Source of the DNA: Neobacillus sp. DY30
GTDB taxonomy: Bacteria; Bacillota; Bacilli; Bacillales; Cytobacillaceae
NCBI RefSeq assembly: GCF_030123065.1
Contig: NZ_CP126093.1
Span: 4,470,001 to 4,534,000, forward strand
Length of the DNA: 64,000 nucleotides
Direction: 5' to 3'
Of the stretch, positions 52,168-63,131 are shown piece by piece. The first letter of the stretch is position 1, and each line of letters starts with the position of its first letter. The notes under the pieces were generated by a model. It saw only the letters and a program-made list of their open reading frames with translations, had not been told where the DNA came from and ran no database searches. Position numbers and translations under genes: made by a program.

Positions 52168-53259
52168 TTATTTTTCTTCTGCAAAAAGATTCGTATCCTG
52201 CATGCCTTTTTGTTGAATGATCAGATGAAAAAAAGAACTTATTCCAGATGGCATAATTAAACTCCTGATCGCACGGTTTCGTTTGCTGACCTCTGAAAAA
52301 GGATTGGGGTCGTAATGATCCTTTAATTCCTTTAAAATTTCTGCTTTTAATAAAAACTCATCCTGCCGCAGCTTTGAATGAAATTCCAACTCAACTTCTT
52401 TCCCCTTTTTAATTAGCCAATCAAAATGGATGTGTGTCGTAATATCCATTTCCCCAGGATGCTCCAAGACATCATCAATCATTTGATGCTGATAATAACC
52501 TCTTAAACTTCCCTTTGTTCTTGAAGGATGTTTCCATTCTTCATTGGTATACCCATAATCCGCGGTCAGTACAATTCCCTTCTTTAACACCTTGGAGATA
52601 TCTTGTATCATCTTTTCCATTGACAAAGGCACTTCTATACGCTGTTTCTCTTTAAGATCCAGCATACTTTCTTCTAAGAAGGAGATGATAGATGGATTGG
52701 ATAATAAAACTTTCTCTTCGTGTAAGGTTTCATTTTTTATGCCTACCATAACCTCGTATAATTTACCGTTCTCTTTCTCAATGACATGGACCGGCAAAGC
52801 GTCAAATAATTCATTGGAAAAAACCATCCCATTAAAACTCCCTAGTTCACACAGGTTGTTTACCTGGATTACATTATGGTGAGAAGGAATGACTTCGTTT
52901 TGTAATTTCAAATGATAGGGACTGCTTTCTACAATCATGTACTGGATTGGGGTCCCGATTGAACTCTCCCATTCCTTTAAAAAAGCGTAAGCGAAACGTC
53001 CATTCCCAGCACCAATCTCACAAAAATTTGGTTCAAGATTATGCTCCTTACAAACACTTGCAAACCATTTAGCGGTAATTCGACCATAAATATCGGAAAT
53101 ATTACTTGTAGTGATAAAATCCCCTTGTCTGCCAATTTTCTGTTTTGCTTTCATATAGTAACCATATTCAGGATGGTAGAGGACTGCTTCTATGTATTCT
53201 GCATAAGAAATTAAATTCGCTGGCGAGTTTGAAATTAAACTCTTTAAGTAAGTAATCAT
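52168..53259 (-). CDS. MidA/NDUFAF7-like SAM-dependent methyltransferase
   Basis: The 363-residue product has the MidA family marks: YHPEYGYYMKAKQKIGRQGDFITTSNISDIYG at the start, the SAM loop CEIGAGNGRFAYAFL, SNELFDALPVHVIE and LTADYGYTNEEW. Eukaryotic relatives methylate an arginine of respiratory complex I; the bacterial substrate is unknown. The ATG follows AAGGAG. Confidence 0.88.
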   Translation of the reverse strand: MITYLKSLISNSPANLISYAEYIEAVLYHPEYGYYMKAKQKIGRQGDFITTSNISDIYGRITAKWFASVCKEHNLEPNFCEIGAGNGRFAYAFLKEWESSIGTPIQYMIVESSPYHLKLQNEVIPSHHNVIQVNNLCELGSFNGMVFSNELFDALPVHVIEKENGKLYEVMVGIKNETLHEEKVLLSNPSIISFLEESMLDLKEKQRIEVPLSMEKMIQDISKVLKKGIVLTADYGYTNEEWKHPSRTKGSLRGYYQHQMIDDVLEHPGEMDITTHIHFDWLIKKGKEVELEFHSKLRQDEFLLKAEILKELKDHYDPNPFSEVSKRNRAIRSLIMPSGISSFFHLIIQQKGMQDTNLFAEEK

Positions 53260-53380
53260 AAAAACTCCTTTAACTGTAACTGAATTTACACCATTGACAT
53301 AGTGAAAACTTTATTATATTGTAAGCTTAGTAGCTTAACGATATCCCCTCCCAGTTTTTTTATAATGAAAAGAACATCCC

Positions 53381-53415
53381 AGAAAAACCCTCCTCCATAC
53401 GAGAAGGGTTTTTCT
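53381..53415 (-). terminator. Hairpin downstream of yqgX
   Basis: AGAAAAACCCT pairs with AGGGTTTTTCT. It lies 3' of yqgX on the minus strand. Confidence 0.75.
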
Positions 53416-53467
53416 TATGTATACTATAATTTCTAATTCCAGTGCTTAGGGACTCCCGCTTTTGATA

Positions 53468-54103
53468 TTAGAACCCATTTAAGAATGGATTGCTATCCAT
53501 TTCTTCCCCTATTGTTGTTATTGGTCCATGACCTGATAAAACGGTAGTTTCTTCTGGTAAAAACAAAAGCTTTTCATGAATACTCTTCATTAGGAGTTTA
53601 TGGTTACCACCTGGCAGGTCTGTTCTGCCAATGCTATTTTTAAATAACGCGTCCCCTGAAACGACAAATCCTTCTTTCTCAAAGTAATACGACACACTGC
53701 CAGGAGAATGGCCAGGAGTCTCATAGATAGAAAACGTGAAATTACCAATGGTTACCGATTCCTCTTTTTTGAGGATGTAGTCAGCTTTCTTCATTTTCAT
53801 TAACTCTTGCATTTGAAAAAACTTTGAACCATTTAAAGCTGGATCTATCAGCCAATCTTCTTCCTCTTCATGAATATAAACCGGAATTTTATAATAGTCT
53901 CTTATTTCATCAACAGCGCCGATATGGTCGAAATGTGCATGTGTTAAAAATATTGCTATTGGATTTAATTCTCTCTTTGATAGCCATTTGATCAGCTTTT
54001 TCCCTTCACTCCCTGGATCAAAAATTAAACAGGTTTTGTCAGGACTTTCCACGACGTAACAATTTGTTTGTAATACTCCTAACGGGATTTGGGACCATTT
54101 CAT
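53468..54103 (-). CDS. yqgX: Metallo-beta-lactamase-fold hydrolase YqgX
   Basis: The 211-residue product has the zinc-binding motif THAHFDHIG, later ligands ETPGHSPGSVSYYF, VSGDALFKNSIGRTDLPGG and LSGHGP. It belongs to the glyoxalase II-like group; a bacillithiol-linked substrate is a reasonable guess but unproven. It follows the YqgX pattern and neighbourhood of B. subtilis. Confidence 0.93.
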   Translation of the reverse strand: MKWSQIPLGVLQTNCYVVESPDKTCLIFDPGSEGKKLIKWLSKRELNPIAIFLTHAHFDHIGAVDEIRDYYKIPVYIHEEEEDWLIDPALNGSKFFQMQELMKMKKADYILKKEESVTIGNFTFSIYETPGHSPGSVSYYFEKEGFVVSGDALFKNSIGRTDLPGGNHKLLMKSIHEKLLFLPEETTVLSGHGPITTIGEEMDSNPFLNGF

Positions 54104-54298
54104 TTCTTACATACCTCCAACTATTTTTACATTACTATTATTTTACACTATATAAGCTGTATTGCTAACTTTTTAGCCCTCGACAAATGATTAAAAAGAA
54201 TATAAAATAAGAAACGAATGTATATAATATTCTTACATAACTCTTAGCATTGTGTTGGGCTGGGAACCAAGTATTATCTAATAAAGGGGGCTTTATTA

Positions 54299-54475
54299 AT
54301 GGGATTAGTTATAATTTTTGTTTTAGTAGCATTACTTGCCGCTTATGGTGCATTCACTGCCCTAAAAAATAAAAATTTATTAGGAGCATTTTTTGCAATA
54401 GGCACATTGGCTGTTTTTGGCTGGTTTGCAATTATGACCGTTATTGAAAGTGGTTTTCCTACTGGTACACACTAA
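54299..54475 (+). CDS. yqgW: DUF2759 small membrane protein YqgW
   Basis: A 58-residue protein, MGLVIIFVLVALLAAYGAF then NKNLLGAFFAIGTLAVFGWFAI and a short tail. Two membrane helices. The ATG follows AAGGGGG. Matches YqgW in size and position; function unknown. Confidence 0.87.
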   Translation: MGLVIIFVLVALLAAYGAFTALKNKNLLGAFFAIGTLAVFGWFAIMTVIESGFPTGTH

Positions 54476-54488
54476 ATTGAAAAATTGA

Positions 54489-54510
54489 AAGACTGCCAAC
54501 CGGCAGTCTT
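54489..54510. terminator. Two-way terminator between yqgW and yqgU
   Basis: AAGACTGCC pairs with GGCAGTCTT around AACC, flanked by A- and T-runs. Confidence 0.9.
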
Positions 54511-54513
54511 TTT

Positions 54514-55656
54514 TTATTTTACTACAAGCTTTCTTAATTCTTTTGTTTTTAAATCAATGATTACTTCGAATCGATTACCATACAGTACAGCGTTACCCGA
54601 AGGGGACAACAGTATTGGTTCATTTTTTAGGTTATCCAATATGACTTTACTGTTGCCGTTATTCATATCAAAGCTTACAAGCTCAAACCCTTCCCTGTAA
54701 GCATCCGCCTCTGCGCTTTTAAGCGGCTTAAGGGTAATAAATTCTCTCTTCCCTGCATTTAAGTCATTGTATGGAACCAACCATCCAGAAAACATGGATA
54801 AATGAGGTATCGAAAACGAATTTAGTTCCTTTTTATTCTTATCATAAAAACTATAAGAAGCTTGCAACTGTTCTTCATCCTTAATGGAAACAGTCATTAA
54901 AATGTCATTATAAGTTGCGAATTGAAGGACATTATTAGCTATTTCCTCCTCCGTGTCAGTACTTAAATTTTTTGAAATAAGTGGTGCAACAAGAGAAGGG
55001 CTGTCTTCATTCCAGTTTAAATAGGCAACCTCTTCATTTCCTATCCATTTAATAAATGGCTGCGGAAGTGTGAGTTCCGTTGTTCTTCTTTGTTCTATGT
55101 CTAAGAGCAGCATTTGAAATGTCCAATCTTCATTAAAGGATGAGATTAGAATTTGAGACTCGTTAAATGGGTTCCATTCGAAGGCTAATTCATAGGATGG
55201 AATCGATTGTGTATAGATGACTGAGCCCTCAGAAGATAGGATGGTAACTTGTCCTTCATACGTAGAAGGAGATGATTGAATAAGTATATTCTTTTTTGAT
55301 GGACTTGCCTGTATACCGACAATAGGAACTTCACTCTTATAAAGTAATTCACTATTGCCTGTTAGAAGATTATAAAGATACACAGACGAAGATTGTTCTA
55401 GATTTGTAATATAAAGTAAATGATGGTCAGAATACCAGCCGCCTACTTTGTAAAATTCACCTTCTGGTATTTCAATTGGCAGTTTCCATGTAACTTCAGG
55501 TTGAGATGGAGGGTCATTTTGCTTGTCATGATCTTCAGAAGGACCGGGCTTCGCATCTTCTTGATGGGCACAAGCACTAAAAATGGAGGCAACAACGAGC
55601 AAACATAAGATTTGAAACATATTTTTTATGATTATATTACATTTATTAAGGCTCAT
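54514..55656 (-). CDS. yqgU: Lipoprotein YqgU
   Basis: A lipobox (VVASIFSACAHQ) near residue 26 follows the signal segment. The exported part is mostly beta-strands in repeated blocks (VGIQASPSKKNILIQSS, FEWNPFNESQILISSF), like a beta-propeller. Function is unknown. The ATG at 55656 lies after GGAGGGGGAAG; upstream starts would include this site. Confidence 0.88.
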   Translation of the reverse strand: MSLNKCNIIIKNMFQILCLLVVASIFSACAHQEDAKPGPSEDHDKQNDPPSQPEVTWKLPIEIPEGEFYKVGGWYSDHHLLYITNLEQSSSVYLYNLLTGNSELLYKSEVPIVGIQASPSKKNILIQSSPSTYEGQVTILSSEGSVIYTQSIPSYELAFEWNPFNESQILISSFNEDWTFQMLLLDIEQRRTTELTLPQPFIKWIGNEEVAYLNWNEDSPSLVAPLISKNLSTDTEEEIANNVLQFATYNDILMTVSIKDEEQLQASYSFYDKNKKELNSFSIPHLSMFSGWLVPYNDLNAGKREFITLKPLKSAEADAYREGFELVSFDMNNGNSKVILDNLKNEPILLSPSGNAVLYGNRFEVIIDLKTKELRKLVVK

Positions 55657-55740
55657 CTTCCCCCTCCCTCCAATTTTCATCCTATTAATTAGTACGTTAA
55701 TTTTACAGAAATGTTTCAATAATTACAGAACATTCTAGAA

Positions 55741-55778
55741 ATAAGAAAAAAGTCGTGTATCTACGACTTTTTTCTTAT
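55741..55778. terminator. Two-way terminator near yqgT and yqgU
   Basis: A perfect 16-bp stem, ATAAGAAAAAAGTCGT with its complement, surrounds a 6-nt loop. It lies just 3' of yqgT. Confidence 0.85.
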
Positions 55779-55849
55779 TAACAAATACCAGCACAACAAT
55801 TTATTTTAATGTCATTGTAATCATTTTACAAGATGTGCAGCTTAACTAT

Positions 55850-57037
55850 TTACAAATAAAGTGAGGCAAGAAATATTCCCTCAACCTTTTTGAGAATGTC
55901 ATGAAATTGTGAAAGAGGCAATGGGTTTATACCTCTCCCCAATTCAATTGTGAAGCCCGGTCGTTTATATTCCTGGATGTACCAATCCTTAAATCCCGCA
56001 TGACTATCCACATTTTGAATCGCCTTGTATCCACTCACTCTTTCGAATTCTCTTGCTAAGATTTCAGATTCGGGTGGTTCGAAACCTTCATACCCCCAGT
56101 AAAACTCCTCTCCTTGAGTATGAAAGGCCAGAATTCGATCAAATTGATTGTTTTTTATCAACTCAACCATTGCTATTGCTTCTGCTTCTGATAAAGAAGA
56201 CTTGCCCGGATAATCTCTAGGTGCAGGAAACTTTGGTATCTTCCTTTCCTGCTCAATCTCCCAATTTGCTGGAAACTGATTATTTAAGTCTACTCCTCTT
56301 ATATTTGCTTTCCAATGAACAAATTCCTCGCATCCTTCATTGATCTTCATTACCTCTTGGCGACTGCTTGTTGGCGGTCCATTCAATACGAGATCTACCC
56401 CGTCCGGATTTACCATTGGAACAATGGATAATTCAGTTTCATTATATAGATTATTGGTATACATCCCTCTAAGCGGGCTTCGATTTGTTAAAGAAACTAG
56501 GTATTGATTAACAAGATTCATTAAAACCATGGTTGTAATCCATTCATTCGCATGAAAAGAAGCGTTCATATGAACTTTCTTCTTTCCCTTTCCTACTCTT
56601 ATTTCTTGAATTTGATTACCTAGAACACTAGTCCCGATTGTATTTACACTGATAAACGGATAAAACTTTTTTAATATTTTAATTTGCTTCGTTAATATTC
56701 CAGAACCATATGGCAGTTTCGAACTAACATGAAGCTGGGTTATACGTTCAGGTAAATATAGGGTGTCCCCGGGTACTAATTGATTGGGATTTTGCATTTG
56801 GTTTAGAATCATCATAGCGTCGATGGATAGATTTTTCGCCTTTCCAATTTTCCATAATGTATCTTCCTCTTTTATGGTGTATGGAACGGAAACATAGCCT
56901 GGTATCATTATTTTTGTACCAGCTTTCAGATTAGACGGGTTGATGTGCTCGTTAGAATCGATAATAAGTTCAAGTGGAACCATAAATAATCGTTCATAAT
57001 ACGCAAATGAGTCACCCTCTCGGACTCTAACCTCCAT
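55850..57037 (-). CDS. yqgT: Gamma-D-glutamyl-L-diamino acid endopeptidase YqgT
   Basis: Two N-terminal LysM domains (about residues 1-45 and 50-97) bind cell wall. The M14-type zinc peptidase domain follows, with ligands in NASFHANEW and a later His (LAFHTQGEE), and the catalytic Glu in FTIELGRG. It cuts the stem peptide of peptidoglycan fragments. The ATG at 57037 follows GGAGGAAGAA. Confidence 0.93.
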   Translation of the reverse strand: MEVRVREGDSFAYYERLFMVPLELIIDSNEHINPSNLKAGTKIMIPGYVSVPYTIKEEDTLWKIGKAKNLSIDAMMILNQMQNPNQLVPGDTLYLPERITQLHVSSKLPYGSGILTKQIKILKKFYPFISVNTIGTSVLGNQIQEIRVGKGKKKVHMNASFHANEWITTMVLMNLVNQYLVSLTNRSPLRGMYTNNLYNETELSIVPMVNPDGVDLVLNGPPTSSRQEVMKINEGCEEFVHWKANIRGVDLNNQFPANWEIEQERKIPKFPAPRDYPGKSSLSEAEAIAMVELIKNNQFDRILAFHTQGEEFYWGYEGFEPPESEILAREFERVSGYKAIQNVDSHAGFKDWYIQEYKRPGFTIELGRGINPLPLSQFHDILKKVEGIFLASLYL

Positions 57038-57100
57038 ATTTCTTCCTCCTTCCATCATATAAATCATATGACGAAAGACTTTGTAAAATGAGTACAACAA

Positions 57101-57124
57101 AAACCTGCAATTGTCTGCAGGTTT
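57101..57124 (-). terminator. Terminator of glcK
   Basis: AAACCTGCA pairs with TGCAGGTTT, T-rich on the minus side. Confidence 0.85.
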
Positions 57125-57135
57125 TAGGATACTTC

Positions 57136-58110
57136 TTATAAGTTTAATTTATGTTTTATCAGCCATGCTGCACCTATGGCTCCAGCATCATTTCCCAGCG
57201 TAGCAAGTGAAAGATTTGTAGAATCTTTAGCCGCTGAAAAAGTAAACTTAGCGAAATTTTCTTTTACCGAGTCTAATAAAATATCACCAGCACGAGAAAC
57301 TCCTCCGCCGAGAACAATCATTTCAGGGTTCAATGTATTGGCGATATTTGCCAGCGCAAAACCTAAATGAAAAGTGACTTCATCGAGAATTTTTTGAGCC
57401 AGTTCATCACCATTACGGGCACTATCAAAAACATCCTTTGCTGTTACCTTTCCATTTTCAGTAAGAATCACAGCAAGCTCTCCCTTTGCTTCGGGCTTGG
57501 ATAGCTCGTTTTCCGCTAAACGCACAATACCCGTTGCAGAAGCTATGGTTTCGAGACAACCAGTTTTTCCACAGTTACAAAGTGGACCGCCAAAAGGTAT
57601 TGACGTAATATGACCAATTTCCCCAGCAGCACCGTTAATACCTCGTACGATATTACCATTAGCAATGACACCACCGCCTACCCCTGTTCCGAGTGTCACA
57701 CATACTAAATCTTTTGCTCCCTTACCAGCGCCATTCCACATTTCTCCTAATGCAGCACAGTTAGCGTCGTTTTCAATAGCAACTGGTAAGCCCGTTAGAG
57801 AATGCAAACTCTCTTGTAAAGGAAAATTATCCTGCCAACCCAAATTAACTACATTTAAGACAACACCTGACTCATAATTTATCGGTCCAGGTGCCCCCAT
57901 TCCAATTCCAATTAATATTGTTTTCTCTTCTTTTAGCTCTTCTAGCTTTTGATTAATAGCATTAGTAATATTTGTAGTTATGTTTTGACCTTCGTTTGAG
58001 TTATCTGTTGGAATTTCCCATTTATGAAGGATTTCCCCGTTCAAATTAACAAAAGCCAGCTTGGTTGTTGTCCCGCCTAGATCAACTCCAACTATCCATT
58101 GCTTTGACAT
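57136..58110 (-). CDS. glcK: ROK-family glucokinase
   Basis: The enzyme phosphorylates glucose. The 324-residue product has the phosphate loop GVDLGGTTTKLAFV, IGMGAPGPIN, substrate residues IENDANCAALGE, VTLGTGVGGGVIANG and the ROK zinc motif CNCGKTGCLET. The ATG at 58110 follows AGGTG inside the yqgQ end; a GTG at 58119 is possible. Operon with yqgQ. Confidence 0.96.
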   Translation of the reverse strand: MSKQWIVGVDLGGTTTKLAFVNLNGEILHKWEIPTDNSNEGQNITTNITNAINQKLEELKEEKTILIGIGMGAPGPINYESGVVLNVVNLGWQDNFPLQESLHSLTGLPVAIENDANCAALGEMWNGAGKGAKDLVCVTLGTGVGGGVIANGNIVRGINGAAGEIGHITSIPFGGPLCNCGKTGCLETIASATGIVRLAENELSKPEAKGELAVILTENGKVTAKDVFDSARNGDELAQKILDEVTFHLGFALANIANTLNPEMIVLGGGVSRAGDILLDSVKENFAKFTFSAAKDSTNLSLATLGNDAGAIGAAWLIKHKLNL

Positions 58111-58115
58111 TGTAA

Positions 58116-58328
58116 TCACCTATCTTTTTCTTCTTTTTCTGTTAAAAGTCTTATTTCATGTCTTAAAATTAACATTGCAGTCGAGTATTCTCTGGGTTCG
58201 ATTAGCTGAGCTTGATACAACTCTTTTAATTCTGTCTCCATTAATTGAAGGTCAGCTATTCGATCACCAATATAAATAATCGTTCCATATTGCTTTAATA
58301 ATTGTTGAATATCATAGATTGACTTCAT
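58116..58328 (-). CDS. yqgQ: DUF910 protein YqgQ
   Basis: The 70-residue product (SIYDIQQLLKQYGTIIYIGDR, LMETELKELYQAQLI) is the YqgQ/DUF910 family, a three-helix protein of unknown function that precedes glcK in many Bacillales. Coupled to glcK by close spacing. Confidence 0.94.
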   Translation of the reverse strand: MKSIYDIQQLLKQYGTIIYIGDRIADLQLMETELKELYQAQLIEPREYSTAMLILRHEIRLLTEKEEKDR

Positions 58329-58518
58329 TTCATTTAGCCCTCTTACCTAAAAAATAAGAAACATTACATGTAAAGTATACCTTATGCCCCTCCTACCCTC
58401 AAGATGTTCTTCATGTAACTATGTTGATACAAAAAATCTAGCATGTCCAACCAGTTGCACCCATAACATTAATATAACTACTATACTAAATTAATAGTAA
58501 AAAAGAAGGTGGAATCAG

Positions 58519-59352
58519 ATGAAAAAAATCTATTTGTTACTAGGAATATCAGTTCTCCTCATTCTAGCTTTTGTATTATATCAGCATTCCAATCCGAAGG
58601 CACAGGAAAGTATTACGTACTTTCCCATTGACCCAAAAGTGACCTTCAAAACGGCACAAACCACACTTACACTAATGAATCAGCAATCAAGTACAATCCT
58701 TTGGAAAGAACATTCTACTCTCGACCGGAAAGCCTACTTAAGACAGGATGCAGCGCTCTTATATGCCAATGGACGCCTATTAGAAGCATTATGGAGTTGG
58801 AAACAAAATACGGCAGAGCTCGAGCAGGAGAAAAGAATCAAGCTTGATAAAAGTACACTTTTACAGGCGATTACTTTTCACCATGCCGAGCTTCATGAAA
58901 AGGAAGATCAAATTACCAGCTCACAAGCAATGTCATCAGATCAAATTTACTTCATTACAGCTGCCGCAGATGAAGTAAATACCAAGAAACAGCTGGACCA
59001 ACAAACTGAGAGAATGCTACAGCTAAGCTGGAACAAGGGACTGCGGCAATTTGCAATAAATTTGAAAAACTATCAGGCTTTTCCCCTAAGCGAATTCAAT
59101 GAGCTGGCAAAGGGTGTATTACCAGGTTTTACAAAACCAGAGACGGATGCAATTGTTGGTAATCTTTGGGAGGGTTTATATAAAAACTATATTCTAGGTA
59201 TAAAAAAAGCAGACGGTACTAGGGAAAATCCCAAAGGCAGTACCCTTCCGCTTATTTTAATTTCAACGGATAAAAATCATTTACTAGTATTAACAGAAAC
59301 TGCCTCGGGAGAACCTATTCTCCTGCGTCAGATGATGGGAGCAGTCGATTAA
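58519..59352 (+). CDS. Unknown single-pass exported protein
   Basis: A 277-residue product with an N-terminal membrane segment (IYLLLGISVLLILAFVLY) and a soluble exported domain (LDRKAYLRQDAALLYANGRLLEALWSWKQNT). I do not recognise the family. The ATG lies after GAAGGTGG. Its 3' end overlaps the converging gluP by 38 nt with no terminator between them. Confidence 0.82.
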   Translation: MKKIYLLLGISVLLILAFVLYQHSNPKAQESITYFPIDPKVTFKTAQTTLTLMNQQSSTILWKEHSTLDRKAYLRQDAALLYANGRLLEALWSWKQNTAELEQEKRIKLDKSTLLQAITFHHAELHEKEDQITSSQAMSSDQIYFITAAADEVNTKKQLDQQTERMLQLSWNKGLRQFAINLKNYQAFPLSEFNELAKGVLPGFTKPETDAIVGNLWEGLYKNYILGIKKADGTRENPKGSTLPLILISTDKNHLLVLTETASGEPILLRQMMGAVD

Positions 59353-60883
59353 GTTCCTGGACCAATTCAGTGTATTGTTGTTGATTTGGTCTTAATTCTA
59401 CTGCCTTTTCAGCATTTTCCTTTGCATTCAATATGTCATTTTCCTCTAAATAAATTAATGCAAGATTGTAGTATGCTTCTGGCAAATCCGGATCCAGTTC
59501 TATCACTTTAAGGAGATGAGATTTCGCTTCCTTTAGCTCACCAAGTTTAATTTCAATGAAGGATAACGCAAAATATACCTCAGCAGATGGTTTATTGGAT
59601 TCTGCATATTTCGTTAACACGTCGTATGCTTGTTCATAATTCTCCTGTTTAATATATTCTTGAGCTAACATCATAGTTGAGCTTTCATTTCCCCCTGTCT
59701 CGGATTGCCGAAAGCCATAAAATAGCGAGCCATAGATAATTGCTGCAGAAATCAGCAGAAATAACAGCTGTAAGATTGGTCTTTTTTTCTTAGGGAAATG
59801 CACAATTCCTGCAGCAAGAAAACCACCGGCTAGCCCGCCTAGATGTCCAGCATTGTCTACAATCGAGACGGTAAAACCAAATATTAAGTTAAAAACAAGA
59901 ACGGTAATTACACTTGGTCCCATCGTCCGAAAAAAAAGTTTCGGATATATCATGGCAAAATAAAGCAATGCTCCAAAACAGCCAAAGATTGCGCCACTAG
60001 CTCCTGCGGAAATATTTGGACTATAGATAAAACTGGCAATAACTCCTGCTATGCCTGCAAATAGGTAGATAACTAAAAATCGTATATTACCAAAGATTCT
60101 TTCCACAGCCGGCCCTAAAAAATAGAGTGCCAGAGTATTCATGGCTAGATGTAAAAAGCCTATGTGCAGAAAAATAGGGGTAATGAACCTCCACCATTCT
60201 CCTTCATAAATATATGGATTAAATTTTGCACCAAATTTAATAAGAGTAGAAGTATTTGTACTTCCCCCCTGCAGTTCTAACAATAAAAAAACAGCCACTT
60301 GGAAGATCATAAAAACGTATGTAAAAAATGGCTTACCATTCGTAAATATCTCTTTTTCTTTCTTTGCCATTTGTTTCGCAAAATCTATTGTTACTTTCTT
60401 TTGAGCGTTAACATCCTGCTCGGAATACTCATCTTGAATGTCGAAGGAGACCTCCATATCTAGTCTAGTTGATAAAGAATTAAGCCCTGACTCAAATTGG
60501 CCGTCGGATAATAGTACAGAGCTGACACTTGTTTTATTACTTTGCGGAAAGAAAAAAGGATGTTTCAACCGAAATTCGTACTCATCAACAGGTGGAAATT
60601 GACTAACATAGATATTCACAATCGAGAGCTCTCTACGGCCAAGCTGTTTTCGAACCTTTTCACCATTTGCGGCGGTAAATTCTATATCTCTTTGCATGGC
60701 GTTACTCCAGTCGAAATCCTTCCTCAATAACCGAACAATTGGAGCTTTTTTATTTTCGAGTTTTTCCAGCCATAATTCTTTCTGATTTTCAAACAATTGG
60801 ATAATACGATAGCCTTGCTCCGATATGAAGAAAAAGGCTAATCGCCAATAGATGTAATCTTCTTTATGGTTCAATACCTCCAC
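59315..60883 (-). CDS. gluP: Rhomboid intramembrane protease GluP (YqgP)
   Basis: The 522-residue product has a cytosolic N-terminal domain, then a rhomboid core with the catalytic Ser in GASGAIFGCFGA and the His in NAGHLGGLAGG, and C-terminal tetratricopeptide repeats (AEVYFALSFIEIKLGELKEA, PEAYYNLALIYLEENDI). In B. subtilis it cuts membrane proteins such as MgtE. The start is uncertain: GTG at 60883 or TTG at 60874. Confidence 0.95.
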   Translation of the reverse strand: MEVLNHKEDYIYWRLAFFFISEQGYRIIQLFENQKELWLEKLENKKAPIVRLLRKDFDWSNAMQRDIEFTAANGEKVRKQLGRRELSIVNIYVSQFPPVDEYEFRLKHPFFFPQSNKTSVSSVLLSDGQFESGLNSLSTRLDMEVSFDIQDEYSEQDVNAQKKVTIDFAKQMAKKEKEIFTNGKPFFTYVFMIFQVAVFLLLELQGGSTNTSTLIKFGAKFNPYIYEGEWWRFITPIFLHIGFLHLAMNTLALYFLGPAVERIFGNIRFLVIYLFAGIAGVIASFIYSPNISAGASGAIFGCFGALLYFAMIYPKLFFRTMGPSVITVLVFNLIFGFTVSIVDNAGHLGGLAGGFLAAGIVHFPKKKRPILQLLFLLISAAIIYGSLFYGFRQSETGGNESSTMMLAQEYIKQENYEQAYDVLTKYAESNKPSAEVYFALSFIEIKLGELKEAKSHLLKVIELDPDLPEAYYNLALIYLEENDILNAKENAEKAVELRPNQQQYTELVQELNRLLPSSDAGE

Positions 60884-60999
60884 TACTTTCTATTAGGACT
60901 GTATTTTTGATTGTTTTCATTTTTCACTAGTTAAGTTCATTATAAACGAAAAACAAGCCTAATACTGACTAAACAAGTTGGCATTTTTCAAACAAAAAA

Positions 61000-61029
61000 A
61001 CCATCTGTGGTTTTCACCATTCAGATGGT
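61000..61029 (-). terminator. Terminator of the 61014 gene
   Basis: ACCATCTG pairs with CAGATGGT, followed on the minus strand by T7; it overlaps the end of the small gene. Confidence 0.8.
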
Positions 61030-61220
61030 CTTTCAGTTGGTCTTCCAAAAACAGTCTGCATCATTTTGTTTTTTACGCCTGGAAAGCTCATGATTGAGCC
61101 TACCGCAAGTCGGCGCATCCAGCCAGATCGTAACATTAAATTAATGATTCGATACCTAAAGCGGAATGCAAAATAGCCAATTGACCCTATCATAAATATG
61201 GATGTCAACATACGAGACAT
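61014..61220 (-). CDS. Small membrane protein, YqgO-like by position
   Basis: A 68-residue protein with one membrane helix (SIFMIGSIGYFAFRFRY) and a basic tail (RSGWMRRLAVGSIMSFPGVKN). ATG follows AGGAGGGATG. Its place beside gluP corresponds to yqgO in B. subtilis, but I cannot confirm homology. Confidence 0.68.
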   Translation of the reverse strand: MSRMLTSIFMIGSIGYFAFRFRYRIINLMLRSGWMRRLAVGSIMSFPGVKNKMMQTVFGRPTERPSEW

Positions 61221-61277
61221 TATTCATCCCTCCTACTCATATTGTGTGAGCAGAAGACTATTTTTATCCTACTCTTT

Positions 61278-62288
<1,011 letters not shown>

Positions 62289-62339
62289 TTAACATATATT
62301 TATCAGTTAAATAAAACCCCGAAAACGTTGTCATTATAA

Positions 62340-63131
62340 CTATTTTGTTACAAAATAAAGAACAATCATGGCCAACAGAGCCCCGACAGTACCAGACAAA
62401 AAATTCACCATATCATTATCCACTATTTGATACCCTTTTATTCTTTTGGCTGCGATTTGGCAATGGACTTTTTTCTCTGTTGTTATTCCGCATTTATTGC
62501 AAATGTAAACCTGCTGATAAAAGGCACCAAATAAAGTATCAATGACATTGCCTAAAAAGCCGAACAGAAAAACGATGAAGAAATCGAATAGCTTCAAGTC
62601 AAAAAGCCAAGTACCAGCAAAAGCAATTAGCATGGAACCAAATATGGCAGCTATAGTCCCCAATAAACTGACAGCTCCTGAAGTTCCTTTTTCAACCGGT
62701 TTAAATGTACGTATGTATATAGGTTTTCTTTTACTTAAGGTACCAATTTCTGAAGCCCAGGTATCTGAATTCGCACCCGCAAGGCAAACTAGAAATCCAA
62801 TTAACCAAACCGAGTCCTGCTGAAAATAATATATAATGCTTAGCAGCGCTGCAGAACCGCCATTTGCTGCCACTTGGCCCCAATCTCTAGTTGCTCCTTT
62901 AGCTAATTTTTCTTCAATAGCTTTTTTTTCTGAGCTTTTATATTTTGACCATAGGCTGGATGTTATAAAGAAAAGTCCCAGAAGTAGAAGTCCTTTTATT
63001 CCAAATCCCCAGTATACAGCAGCCCCTGTTATAACTGCAGCAATGGCTCCATTAGTGGTTAACGACCGTTCTAAATAACCAGCAATGCCGCCTAAAATAA
63101 GGATGGTTAGAACAATTATAGTTTGAATCAT
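62340..63131 (-). CDS. DUF92 (TMEM19/VTE6-like) membrane protein
   Basis: The 263-residue product with seven or so helices has the DUF92 marks LTTNGAIAAVITGAAVYWGFG, RDWGQVAANGG, GANSDTWASEIG and GTSGAVSLLGT. Plant relatives phosphorylate phytyl phosphate, so a prenyl-phosphate substrate is possible. A Cys motif (CNKCG) is also present. Its start overlaps the fthC stop by 4 nt. Confidence 0.88.
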   Translation of the reverse strand: MIQTIIVLTILILGGIAGYLERSLTTNGAIAAVITGAAVYWGFGIKGLLLLGLFFITSSLWSKYKSSEKKAIEEKLAKGATRDWGQVAANGGSAALLSIIYYFQQDSVWLIGFLVCLAGANSDTWASEIGTLSKRKPIYIRTFKPVEKGTSGAVSLLGTIAAIFGSMLIAFAGTWLFDLKLFDFFIVFLFGFLGNVIDTLFGAFYQQVYICNKCGITTEKKVHCQIAAKRIKGYQIVDNDMVNFLSGTVGALLAMIVLYFVTK

